From assembly GCA_016293265.1 (NCBI GenBank), contig JAEDEN010000042.1, forward strand, positions 1-15,446: a stretch of DNA of 15,446 nucleotides, given 5' to 3'. Made by a program: the position numbers and the translations under genes. Under the pieces are notes generated by a model, which worked only from the letters and a program-made list of their open reading frames with translations, had not been told where the DNA came from and did not search any database. The DNA is from Oscillospiraceae bacterium. Lineage in GTDB: Bacteria > Bacillota > Clostridia > Oscillospirales > Oscillospiraceae. Shown one piece after another: positions 6,561 to 13,454 of this stretch. Position 1 is the stretch's first letter. The number at the start of each line of letters is the position of its first letter.

Positions 6561-6598
6561 AGAAAAACCGCTTTTCCCCTTTACAACCCGGTTTTTCT
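6561..6598. repeat. 10-bp perfect inverted repeat flanking the rpsO -35 element
   Basis: AGAAAAACCG at 6561-6570 and CGGTTTTTCT at 6589-6598 are exact reverse complements, with an 18-nt spacer containing the TTTACA -35 of the rpsO promoter. It could be a protein-binding site or a chance effect of the A/T-rich stretch. Nothing in the sequence decides this. Confidence 0.5.
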
Positions 6599-6608
6599 AT
6601 GATATATT
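6580..6608 (+). promoter_or_regulatory. Sigma-A promoter of rpsO-pnp
   Basis: TTTACA (6580-6585), 17-nt spacer, TATATT (6603-6608) with extended TGA before the -10. Transcription would start near 6615. It is divergent from the GntR operon promoter, about 80 nt away. Confidence 0.82.
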
Positions 6609-6722
6609 GTTCAAGCGCGCGAAAAGTGCGTATATTGAACTGCCCCAAGGCTTCGTTTCGCGGCTCTCACCGGCCCGATGGCGCAGCTTTGCGGGGAATC
6701 TATTGAAAGGTGGAACTTTACC
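6609..6722 (+). promoter_or_regulatory. Structured 5' leader of rpsO, possible S15 autoregulatory region
   Basis: The untranslated leader is about 108 nt. It can form a 5' hairpin with GTTCAA (6609-6614) against TTGAAC (6635-6640), the first bases being at the promoter edge. A second pairing of CCCC near 6643-6646 with GGGG near 6693-6696 would enclose GGCTCTCACCGGCCCGATGG. S15 represses its own mRNA through a folded leader in several bacteria. A comparable role here is inferred from the gene and the folding only. Confidence 0.4.
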
Positions 6723-6989
6723 ATGCTTCGTAAGGAACAGAAGACCGCTATCATCGACGCCAACCGCACCCACGAGACCGACACCGGCTCTCCCGAGGTC
6801 CAGATCGCCATTCTCACCGAGCGCATCAACATCCTGACCGCTCATATGCAGGCGAACCCCCAGGACAAGCACTCCAACCGTGGCCTGCTGCAGATGGTCG
6901 GTAAGCGCCGCAGCCTCCTGAACTACCTGCAGAAGAAGGACATCGAGCGCTACCGTGCTCTGATCGCCAAGCTGGGTATCCGTAAGTAA
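6723..6989 (+). CDS. rpsO: Small-subunit ribosomal protein S15
   Basis: Binds 16S rRNA early in 30S assembly, at the three-way junction of helices 20-22. The 88 residues match the usual bacterial length. The hallmark blocks are visible: DTGSPEVQIAILTERI at ~20-35, the DKHSNRGLL loop at ~48-56 and GKRRSLLNYL at ~60-69. The start ATG at 6723 has an AAAGGTGG ribosome site about 8 nt upstream, and the protein begins MLRKEQKTAII. The gene is followed by a hairpin and then pnp, the rpsO-pnp order found widely in bacteria. Reading frames on the other strand across this gene are shadows. Confidence 0.98.
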   Translation: MLRKEQKTAIIDANRTHETDTGSPEVQIAILTERINILTAHMQANPQDKHSNRGLLQMVGKRRSLLNYLQKKDIERYRALIAKLGIRK

Positions 6990-6999
6990 GACGTGCAAT

Positions 7000-7031
7000 C
7001 GGGTGAGGGAGGCGAACTCCCTCACCCGTTT
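7000..7031 (+). terminator. Hairpin after rpsO, weak or partial terminator
   Basis: A 12-bp perfect stem pairs 7000-7011 with 7017-7028 around a GCGAA loop. It is followed only by TTTCTG, a poor T tract. It probably lets part of transcription continue into pnp and protects the 3' end of rpsO mRNA. Confidence 0.7.
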
Positions 7032-7054
7032 CTGCCATCTATCCCCAAATTTCC

Positions 7055-7149
7055 CGTATGCGAGGCAAACTTTAGAACTTGAAAATGGGTTTGGCCCTTT
7101 ACCCCGCCGAGCCTGTTTTCAAGTGCTAAATGGTCTTGCCTCCCATACG
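7055..7149 (+). promoter_or_regulatory. Long imperfect hairpin in the pnp leader, likely autoregulatory
   Basis: Bases 7055-7060 pair with 7144-7149, 7062-7068 with 7136-7142, 7071-7075 with 7126-7130 and 7077-7085 with 7116-7124. A C/C mismatch, an A/G mismatch and a small asymmetric internal loop interrupt the stem. That is 27 Watson-Crick pairs, and a few more (7086-7089 with 7112-7115) extend the top. The structure ends 27 nt before the pnp start codon. In E. coli a double-stranded pnp leader is cut by RNase III and then used by PNPase to repress its own synthesis. This hairpin has the right size and place for the same logic. Confidence 0.8.
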
Positions 7150-7176
7150 ACAAAACAACAGAAAAGGAGAAAGACT

Positions 7177-9327
7177 ATGTCAACCATCATCAAGCACAGA
7201 GAATTCCCCAACTACCGCAAGTACGAGATGGACCTGGCCGGCCGGCCCCTGACCCTGGAGGTGGGCAAGCTGGCGGAACTGGCCAACGCCGCCGTCATGG
7301 TGGGCTACGGCGACACCCGCGTGCTGGTGTGCGCCACCGCCGCTCCCCGTCCCCGGGACGGCATCGACTTCTTCCCCCTGAGCGTGGACTTTGAGGAGAA
7401 GATGTACTCCGTGGGCCGCATCCCCGGCAGCTTCAACCGCCGGGAGGGCCGTCCCGGCGAGAAGGGCATCCTCACCGCCCGGGTCATTGACCGCCCCATC
7501 CGTCCCCTTTTCCCCTATGACTTCCGCAACGACGTTTCCATCATGGCCACCGTCATGAGCGTGGACCATGACTGCTCCCCCGAGATTGCAGCCCTCATCG
7601 GCACCTCCGCCGCCCTGGCCATTTCCGACATTCCCTGGAACGGCCCCGTGGGTGCGCTGAAGGTGGGCCTGGTGAACGGCAAGCTGGTCCTGAACCCCGA
7701 CGCCGAGATGCGCAAGGTCAGCGACCTGGACGTGACCGTGGTCTCCACCGGCGAGAAGGTGGTCATGATCGAGGCCGGTGCCAACGAGGTGCCCAACGAC
7801 GTGATGTTTGAGGCCATCAAGCTGGCCCACGAGGAAAACCAGAAGCAGGTTGCCCTCATCAACCAGATGGTCGCCGAGATCGGCAAGCCCAAGTTCGACT
7901 ATCCCCACGCCGACTTCGACCAGGAGCTGTTTGACGACATCGTGGCCAACTTCATGGACGAGGCCAAGGCCGCCATGGACACCGACGACAAGAACGTCCG
8001 GGAGTCCCGCTGGAACGCCATGATTGAAAAGTGGCACGAGAAGTATCTGGAAGACCACCCCAACATGGATCAGTACCTGGAGGAGATCACCTACAAGTTC
8101 CAGAAGAAGATCGTCAAGGCATGGCTGCTGGAAGGCCACCGCGTGGACGGCCGCGAGAAGAACGAGATCCGTCCCCTCAGCGCCGAGGTGGGCGTGCTGC
8201 CCCGGGTCCATGGCTCCGGCCTCTTCACCCGCGGCCAGACCCAGGTCCTGTCCGTTGCCACCCTGGACACCCTCTCCGCCAACCAGAAGCTGGATACCAT
8301 CTGGGAGGAGACGGAGAAGCGCTATATGCACCACTACAACTTCCCCGGCTACTCTGTCGGCGAAGCCAAGCCCGCCCGTTCCCCCGGCCGCCGCGAGATC
8401 GGTCACGGCGCCCTGGCCGAGCGTGCGCTGCTGCCCGTGATCCCCTCTGTGGAGGAGTTCCCCTACGCCATCCGCGTGGTCAGCGAGGTGGTTTCCTCCA
8501 ACGGTTCCACCTCCCAGGGCTCCATCTGCGGCTCCACTCTGGCCCTGATGGACGCCGGCGTGCCCATCAAGGCCCCTGTTGCCGGTATCTCCTGCGGCCT
8601 GATCCAGGACGATGACGGCTCCTTCACCACCTTCATCGACATTCAGGGCGTGGAGGACTTCCACGGCGAGATGGACTTCAAGGTGGCCGGCACCAAGAAG
8701 GGCATCACCGCCATTCAGATGGACCTGAAGAACGACGGCCTCACCATGGAGATCATTCGCAACGCCCTGGACATCACCTATGACGCCCGCTGCGAAATCC
8801 TGGACCAGATCATGCTGCCCTGCATCGCCCAGCCCCGGCCCGAGGTGAGCAAGTACGCCCCCAAGATGATCACCATGCACATTGATCCCGACAAGATCCG
8901 GGACGTCATCGGCAAGGGCGGCTCCGTCATCCAGAAGATCGTGGCCGACACCGGCGCCAAGATCGACATCAACGACGACGGCTCCATTTTCATCGCCGCC
9001 CCCAACCCCGAAAGCTGCAACGCCGCCAAGAAGTGCATCGATGACATCGTGTTCGTTCCCCAGGTGGGCGAACTGTACTACGGCCGCGTGGTGCGCCTGA
9101 TGACCTTCGGTGCCTTCGTGGAGCTGGCCCCCGGCAAGGACGGCCTGGTCCACATCTCCAAGCTGGCTGAAAAGCGCATCGAAAAGGTGGAGGACGCCTG
9201 CAAGATCGGCGACATGATGTGGGTCAAGGTCACCGACATTGACGAGAAGGGCCGTGTGAACCTGAGCCATAAGGACGCCATGCGTGAGATCGCCGCCAAG
9301 GAGCAAAACGGCGAACGCGTCAAGTAA
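7177..9327 (+). CDS. pnp: Polyribonucleotide nucleotidyltransferase (PNPase)
   Basis: Phosphate-dependent 3'-to-5' exoribonuclease of mRNA turnover, normally a trimer and often degradosome-associated. At 716 residues it has the full domain set. The first RNase PH domain lies at about 14-145, then a helical domain, and the second RNase PH domain around 325-550. The KH domain is at ~567-625 with GKGG near 579, and the S1 domain at ~629-698 (GELYYGRVVRLMTFGAFVEL). Active-site residues matching E. coli D486, D492 and K494 are D494, D500 and K502; the residue aligned with E. coli D490 is E498. The phosphate-site block SPGRREIGHGALAERAL is present. The start ATG at 7177 has AAAAGGAG upstream. The reading frame stays open back to 7003, but that part covers the leader hairpin and is not PNPase-like. 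Confidence 0.98.
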   Translation: MSTIIKHREFPNYRKYEMDLAGRPLTLEVGKLAELANAAVMVGYGDTRVLVCATAAPRPRDGIDFFPLSVDFEEKMYSVGRIPGSFNRREGRPGEKGILTARVIDRPIRPLFPYDFRNDVSIMATVMSVDHDCSPEIAALIGTSAALAISDIPWNGPVGALKVGLVNGKLVLNPDAEMRKVSDLDVTVVSTGEKVVMIEAGANEVPNDVMFEAIKLAHEENQKQVALINQMVAEIGKPKFDYPHADFDQELFDDIVANFMDEAKAAMDTDDKNVRESRWNAMIEKWHEKYLEDHPNMDQYLEEITYKFQKKIVKAWLLEGHRVDGREKNEIRPLSAEVGVLPRVHGSGLFTRGQTQVLSVATLDTLSANQKLDTIWEETEKRYMHHYNFPGYSVGEAKPARSPGRREIGHGALAERALLPVIPSVEEFPYAIRVVSEVVSSNGSTSQGSICGSTLALMDAGVPIKAPVAGISCGLIQDDDGSFTTFIDIQGVEDFHGEMDFKVAGTKKGITAIQMDLKNDGLTMEIIRNALDITYDARCEILDQIMLPCIAQPRPEVSKYAPKMITMHIDPDKIRDVIGKGGSVIQKIVADTGAKIDINDDGSIFIAAPNPESCNAAKKCIDDIVFVPQVGELYYGRVVRLMTFGAFVELAPGKDGLVHISKLAEKRIEKVEDACKIGDMMWVKVTDIDEKGRVNLSHKDAMREIAAKEQNGERVK

Positions 9328-9341
9328 TTTTGTTCCCAACA

Positions 9342-9377
9342 GGGGGCGGGCCGTGCGCCCGTCCCCTTTCTTCGTTT
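9342..9377 (+). terminator. Intrinsic terminator after pnp
   Basis: A GC-rich stem pairs 9342-9351 with 9357-9366 (10 bp with one G-T pair) around a CGTGC loop, followed by TTTCTTCGTTT. It ends the rpsO-pnp unit 15 nt after the stop codon. Confidence 0.82.
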
Positions 9378-9432
9378 GCAAAAGGCACTTCCGGCACCGG
9401 GGCCGTCCCCGGCAAACAAAGGAGTTGATTTT

Positions 9433-10806
9433 ATGGATTGCATCGCCGCCGTTTCCACCGGCGCCAATCCCACCGCCATCGGCATCGTCCGTCTTTCCGG
9501 CGAGGGGGCCTTCGCCCTGTGCGACCGGGTGTTCCGCCCGGTCAACGGCAGGCCCTTTGACGCTCAGGAGCCCCGCAAAATGGTCTTTGGCGAGATGCTG
9601 GACCATGAGGGCCGGGTCATCGACCGGGGGCTTGCCGTCCGTTTCCCCGCCCCCCGCAGCTATACCGGCGAGGACAGCGCCGAGTTTCACTGCCACGGTT
9701 CTCCCGTGGTGCTGCGGGAGCTTTTGAACGCCCTTTTCACCGCAGGAGCCAGGCAGGCCGCCGCCGGCGAATTCACCCGCCGGGCCTTCCTCAACGGCCG
9801 CCTGGACCTGACGGAGGCCGAGGCCGTCATTGACCTCATTGACGCCCAGACCCCCGCCGCCGCCCGCAACGCCGCCGCCCAGTTGGACGGCGCCCTGCGC
9901 CGTTTGCTGGAGCCGGTGCAGGAGTCCCTGCTGGAGATCACCTCCCGGTTCTACGCCGTGGTGGACTATCCCGACGAGGACATTGAGGACGTCGGCCCAG
10001 CGGAGACCGCCCTGGCCCTGAAGACCGCCGATGACGCCCTCGGCCGCCTGCTCGGCACCGCCCAGCGGGGCAGGATCTTGAAAAACGGCGTCCGCACCGC
10101 CATCGTGGGCAGGCCCAACGCAGGCAAGAGCTCCCTGCTCAATGCCCTGGCGGGCTATGACCGGGCCATCGTCACCGACATTCCCGGCACCACCCGGGAC
10201 ACTGTGGAAGAATCCGTCCTCTGCGGAGACGTGCAGCTTCGGCTCATCGACACCGCCGGCATCCGCGAGACAGCAGACGCCGTGGAAAAGCTGGGGGTGG
10301 AGCGCAGCCGCGCCGCTATGGAAAGCGCCGATCTGGTGCTGGCGGTGGCGGACGGCAGCGCGGAACTCACCGCCGGGGATCTTGACATCATGACCCAGGC
10401 TTCCCGCAGCAAGCAGTGGATCGCCGTGTACACCAAGCGGGATCTGAAAGCGGACGTCAGATTCCCGGACTCCCATTGGGAAACGCCTCCTGCCGCTGTC
10501 ATTTCCCTCTCCAACCTCACCGGGGAGGGACTGGACAAACTGGAGGAGGCCATCTCCGCCCTCTTTCCCGCCGGAAGCCACGCCGACGGCGGAACCCTTC
10601 TCACCGATCTCAGACAGGAGGAGGCGGTCCGCCGGGCAAGAGAGGCCGTCTGCCGGGCAAGGGAAGCCCTGGAGGCCGGTTTTACCCCCGATGCCATCCT
10701 CACCGATGCCGAAGAGGCCCTGGAGGCCATCGGCGAGCTGACGGGCCGTACCGCCCGGGAGGAGATCGTGGATCGGATCTTCTCCCGCTTCTGCGTTGGG
10801 AAATAA
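9433..10806 (+). CDS. mnmE: tRNA uridine-5-carboxymethylaminomethyl(34) synthesis GTPase MnmE
   Basis: Works with MnmG to modify the wobble uridine of certain tRNAs (cmnm5U34). At 457 residues it has the full architecture. The N-terminal folate-binding domain lies at ~1-118, beginning MDCIAAVSTGANPTAIGIVRLSG. A helical domain flanks a G domain at ~216-377. G1 is GRPNAGKS at 226-233, G2 PGTTRD at 251-256, G3 DTAG at 273-276 and G4 TKRD at 334-337, where most members have NKxD. The C-terminal FCVGK carries the catalytic cysteine C454. The start ATG at 9433 has AAAGGAG 8 nt upstream; a longer open frame from 9376 is not supported. mnmG and jag, frequent neighbours in Firmicutes, are absent here. 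A small GC hairpin (9397-9402 with 9407-9412) precedes the ribosome site. Confidence 0.97.
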   Translation: MDCIAAVSTGANPTAIGIVRLSGEGAFALCDRVFRPVNGRPFDAQEPRKMVFGEMLDHEGRVIDRGLAVRFPAPRSYTGEDSAEFHCHGSPVVLRELLNALFTAGARQAAAGEFTRRAFLNGRLDLTEAEAVIDLIDAQTPAAARNAAAQLDGALRRLLEPVQESLLEITSRFYAVVDYPDEDIEDVGPAETALALKTADDALGRLLGTAQRGRILKNGVRTAIVGRPNAGKSSLLNALAGYDRAIVTDIPGTTRDTVEESVLCGDVQLRLIDTAGIRETADAVEKLGVERSRAAMESADLVLAVADGSAELTAGDLDIMTQASRSKQWIAVYTKRDLKADVRFPDSHWETPPAAVISLSNLTGEGLDKLEEAISALFPAGSHADGGTLLTDLRQEEAVRRAREAVCRAREALEAGFTPDAILTDAEEALEAIGELTGRTAREEIVDRIFSRFCVGK

Positions 10807-10847
10807 GTCCTGTTTGTAAATAAGGTTTTAATTTCTACAAAATCCGA

Positions 10848-10876
10848 TTTACAAAACCATATTGTAGTGTTATACT
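10848..10876 (+). promoter_or_regulatory. Sigma-A promoter of the DUF1836-DegV-prmA operon
   Basis: TTTACA (10848-10853), 17-nt spacer, TATACT (10871-10876) with extended TGT before the -10, in an A/T-rich gap after mnmE. Transcription should start near 10883. Confidence 0.83.
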
Positions 10877-10906
10877 TCCTTGTAAGATTATCGGAATCCT
10901 GCGAAG

Positions 10907-10928
10907 GGGCGGGGAAGCCCGCCCTTTT
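10907..10928 (+). terminator. Short GC hairpin with T4 in the leader of the DUF1836 gene
   Basis: A 7-bp stem GGGCGGG (10907-10913) / CCCGCCC (10918-10924) with a GAAG loop, followed by TTTT. It lies between the promoter and the ribosome site of the next gene. It could stop read-through from mnmE, act as an attenuator for the downstream operon, or just shape the leader. The T tract is short, so full termination is doubtful. Confidence 0.55.
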
Positions 10929-10948
10929 GCCGCTGCAAGGAGGTTTTC

Positions 10949-11518
10949 ATGGAAGATCGCAAAGACCTTTTTCACCGGCTTCAGACCCAGCGGCCCGTGC
11001 CCTGGGAGCAACTGCCGGATTTTGCCCTGTATATGGACCAGGTGCTCTCCTACATGGACCGTCAGGTCATTCGTTTTGATGATGACGACACCCTTACCGC
11101 CGCCATGGTGAACAACTACACCAAAAGCGGCCTCGTCCCCCGGGCAGAGGGGAAGAAATACAGCCGCGAGCACCTGGCCTATCTTACTGCCATCTGCGTT
11201 TTGAAGCGGGTCATGTCCACAAAGGACGTGGACATGGTGATCCGGGAAGAGCTGCGGGGGGACCTGACCGTCCAGGAGGGCTACGCCGCCTTTTGCCAAA
11301 GCCTGGACAGCGCCCTCAACACCGTGGCCGATCAGATGCTTACCCGCCCCGAACAGGACGGCGCGGCGGATGCCGCCATCCATTTTGCCCTGTTGAGCTA
11401 CGCCGCTGGCCTTGCCAGCGACCGCTACCTCTCCCTCCTCCGGGCGGAAAAAAACGCCGGACAGGAGGCCGAAGCCCCCAATGCAAGGAAGAAAAAGGCT
11501 GAAAAGAAAGGTGGATGA
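10949..11518 (+). CDS. DUF1836 domain-containing protein
   Basis: Belongs to the DUF1836 family, widespread in Clostridia and Bacilli, with no proven function. A MerR-like DNA-binding role has been suspected because of a helix-turn-helix-like N-terminal half. At 189 residues the recognisable stretch runs from ~22 to 130: LPDFALYMDQVLSYMDRQ, LTAAMVNNYTKSGLVPRAEG (~49-68), KYSREHLAYLTAICVLKRVMS. The arrangement KSGLVP plus a following helix recalls MerR wing regions. The tail (~165-189) is charged and lysine-rich. The start ATG at 10949 has AAGGAGG 7 nt upstream. Its stop overlaps the start of the DegV gene by 4 nt (ATGA), so the two are coupled. The family call is good; a regulatory role is inference. 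Confidence 0.87.
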   Translation: MEDRKDLFHRLQTQRPVPWEQLPDFALYMDQVLSYMDRQVIRFDDDDTLTAAMVNNYTKSGLVPRAEGKKYSREHLAYLTAICVLKRVMSTKDVDMVIREELRGDLTVQEGYAAFCQSLDSALNTVADQMLTRPEQDGAADAAIHFALLSYAAGLASDRYLSLLRAEKNAGQEAEAPNARKKKAEKKGG

Positions 11519-12399
11519 GTGTTTCTATGGGTGATTATGTAATTTTTACGGATAGCTGCTGCGACCTTCCCGCCGAATTGGCGGAGTCCCTTTCGCTGGA
11601 GGTCGTCCCGCTCCGCCTTTCCATGGGCGGGCAGGAATACCGGAACCTGCTGGATGGCAGCGAGATCGGCTTCAAAGAATTTTATGGCAGGATCCGGGCT
11701 GGGGAGATGGGCACCACCTCCGCCGTCAGTGTGGGGGATTATGAGGCCCGGATGCGCCCTGTTCTGGAGGCGGGGAAGGACATTTTGTGCCTGTGCTTCT
11801 CCTCCGGCCTTTCCACCACCTTCCAGTCCGCCTCCATCGCCGCGGAGGACCTGCGCCCCGAATTCCCCCAGCGGAAGATTTTCGTGGTGGACACTCTTTC
11901 CGCCTCCCTGGGCCAGGGCCTTCTGGTGTACCTGTGTGCCAAGGAGCGCTCGGCGGGAAAGAGCCTTGAGGAGGTGCGGGACTATGCGGAAAAAACCAAG
12001 TATTCCCTCTGCCACTGGTTCACCGTAAACGACCTGAACCATCTTAAACGGGGCGGCCGCATCAGCGCCGCCACTGCCATGTTCGGCACCATGCTCTCCA
12101 TCAAGCCCGTGATGCACATGGATGACGAGGGGCATCTGATCCCCGTGGGCAAGGCCCGGGGCCGCAAAGCCTCCCTTCTGGCCCTGGTGGATGAGATGGA
12201 AAAACGGGCCATCGACCCTGCCGGGCAGACTATTTTCATCTCCCACGGCGACTGCCGGGAGGACGCCGAATTCGTGGCGGAGGAGATCCGCCGGCGCTTC
12301 GGCACCACTGATTTTACCATCCACTATGTGGGTCCTGTCATCGGCAGTCATACCGGCTGCGGTGTGGTGGCCCTGTTCTTTGTGGGGAAAGAGAGATAA
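11515..12399 (+). CDS. DegV family (FakB-like) fatty acid-binding protein
   Basis: DegV/FakB proteins hold a fatty acid so that the kinase FakA can phosphorylate it for phospholipid synthesis; some members have other lipid ligands. At 294 residues the length is normal for the family. Seen motifs are FTDSCCDLP at ~11-19, TTSAVS near 67-72 (TSQPS in many members), the SSGLSTTFQSA block at 96-106, LKRGGRIS at 177-184 and GSHTGCG at 277-283. The annotated start ATG at 11515 overlaps the previous stop (ATGA). An in-frame ATG at 11527 would give a protein beginning MGDYVIFTDS, which also fits relatives, so the exact start is unsure. prmA follows 2 nt after the stop. No fakA-like kinase is in the window. 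Confidence 0.93.
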   Translation: MSVSMGDYVIFTDSCCDLPAELAESLSLEVVPLRLSMGGQEYRNLLDGSEIGFKEFYGRIRAGEMGTTSAVSVGDYEARMRPVLEAGKDILCLCFSSGLSTTFQSASIAAEDLRPEFPQRKIFVVDTLSASLGQGLLVYLCAKERSAGKSLEEVRDYAEKTKYSLCHWFTVNDLNHLKRGGRISAATAMFGTMLSIKPVMHMDDEGHLIPVGKARGRKASLLALVDEMEKRAIDPAGQTIFISHGDCREDAEFVAEEIRRRFGTTDFTIHYVGPVIGSHTGCGVVALFFVGKER

Positions 12400-12401
12400 C
12401 C

Positions 12402-13355
12402 ATGAACTGGCTGGAACTGCATATCGACACCAACCACGCGGGCCTGGAAACGGTGGAGGCCACCCTCTCCGCTCTGGAAATCGACGGTGTGGTCATTGAT
12501 GATGAGGCCGAATTTCAGGACTTTCTGGAAAACAACCATCAGTATTGGGACTATGTGGATGAGGACCTGGAAAAGGCCATGAGCGGCAAGTCCCGGGTGA
12601 CCTTCTATCTGGAAGCCAATGACGACGGCTTTGCAAAGCTGGGGAAAGTCCGCATCGCCCTCCAGAGGCTGAAGGAGAGCGGTGCCGACTGCGGCACGCT
12701 GCTCCTCACCATGGATACCCTTCAGGACCAGGACTGGGAGAACAACTGGAAGCAATATTATAAGCCCATGGAGATCGGTCAGCGGCTTTTGGTGATCCCC
12801 CAGTGGGAGCAGGCGGAGGCAAAGGGCCGCGTGCCCCTCATTCTGGACCCGGGCCTGACCTTCGGCACCGGCAGCCATGCCACCACCCGCCTGTGCCTGA
12901 CGGCTCTGGAGCAGCGCGTCCACGGGGGCGAAAGCGTCCTGGACCTGGGCTGCGGCAGCGGCATCCTCTCCATCGCCGCCCTGAAGCTGGGAGCGAAGGA
13001 AGCCCTGGCGGTGGATATCGACGACAAATGTCTGACGGTGGCTTATGACAACGCCGCCCTCAACGGCATCGGCAAGGACACCTATACCGTGAAGGTGGGG
13101 GATATCCTCTCCGATGAGGCCCTCCGCGCCCAGATCGGCGGCGGATATGACATCATCCTTGCCAACATTGTGGCGGATGTGATCATCGCACTGGCCCCCA
13201 TGGTCCACAGCCTTCTCAAGCAGGGGGGGTGGTTCCTGTGCTCCGGCATCATCGACACCCGCGCCGAAGAGGTAAAGGCCCGGCTCCTGGAAGCGGGGCT
13301 GGAGGTCCTGGAGGAGCGCAGCAGTGAGGGCTGGTTCGCCTTTAGCTGCAAGTGA
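12402..13355 (+). CDS. prmA: Ribosomal protein L11 methyltransferase
   Basis: Transfers methyl groups from S-adenosylmethionine to ribosomal protein L11. At 317 residues it is of normal length. The N-terminal substrate-recognition domain includes LQDQDWENNWKQYYKP at 107-122. The catalytic domain shows LDPGLTFGTGSHATTR at ~148-163, the SAM-binding DLGCGSG at 181-187, an acidic residue in AVDIDD near 205, and NIVADVI at 255-261. The start ATG at 12402 follows the DegV stop by 2 nt with an AAAGAGAG-type site, and it is the last gene before a strong terminator. rsmE, which often follows prmA in Firmicutes, is absent here. Confidence 0.97.
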   Translation: MNWLELHIDTNHAGLETVEATLSALEIDGVVIDDEAEFQDFLENNHQYWDYVDEDLEKAMSGKSRVTFYLEANDDGFAKLGKVRIALQRLKESGADCGTLLLTMDTLQDQDWENNWKQYYKPMEIGQRLLVIPQWEQAEAKGRVPLILDPGLTFGTGSHATTRLCLTALEQRVHGGESVLDLGCGSGILSIAALKLGAKEALAVDIDDKCLTVAYDNAALNGIGKDTYTVKVGDILSDEALRAQIGGGYDIILANIVADVIIALAPMVHSLLKQGGWFLCSGIIDTRAEEVKARLLEAGLEVLEERSSEGWFAFSCK

Positions 13356-13383
13356 CGCATTTACCCGTCAATCATCGCCACTT

Positions 13384-13414
13384 TCGCTCCGGGGGTTGCC
13401 CCGGAGCGATTTTT
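13384..13414 (+). terminator. Strong intrinsic terminator after prmA
   Basis: An 11-bp perfect stem pairs 13384-13394 with 13399-13409 around a GTTG loop, followed by TTTTT at 13410-13414. It ends the DUF1836-DegV-prmA unit. Confidence 0.95.
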
Positions 13415-13424
13415 CATGTAAAAT
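13396..13424 (+). promoter_or_regulatory. Possible promoter of the DnaD-DnaC pair
   Basis: TTGCCC (13396-13401), 17-nt spacer, TAAAAT (13419-13424). The -35 element lies inside the upstream terminator hairpin, which is compact but feasible. No better candidate appears in the 99-nt gap, and the preceding terminator is strong, so some promoter is needed here. Confidence 0.45.
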
Positions 13425-13454
13425 AAGCAGGAAAACAGGAAGGAGGGACACCCC

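Noticed and set aside
6597..7025. A 142-codon minus-strand frame over rpsO
   Set aside because: It covers the rpsO promoter, the whole ribosomal protein gene and part of the following hairpin; a shadow of rpsO.
7003..7176. N-terminal extension of pnp
   Set aside because: The extra residues are encoded by the rpsO terminator-like stem and the pnp leader hairpin and do not resemble PNPase; ATG 7177 has a proper ribosome site.
7180..10581. A 1,133-codon open frame on the minus strand opposite pnp and mnmE
   Set aside because: It lies antisense to two certain genes, its product is low-complexity G/H/L/V/A-rich, and it is explained by the G/C-ending codons of the real genes.
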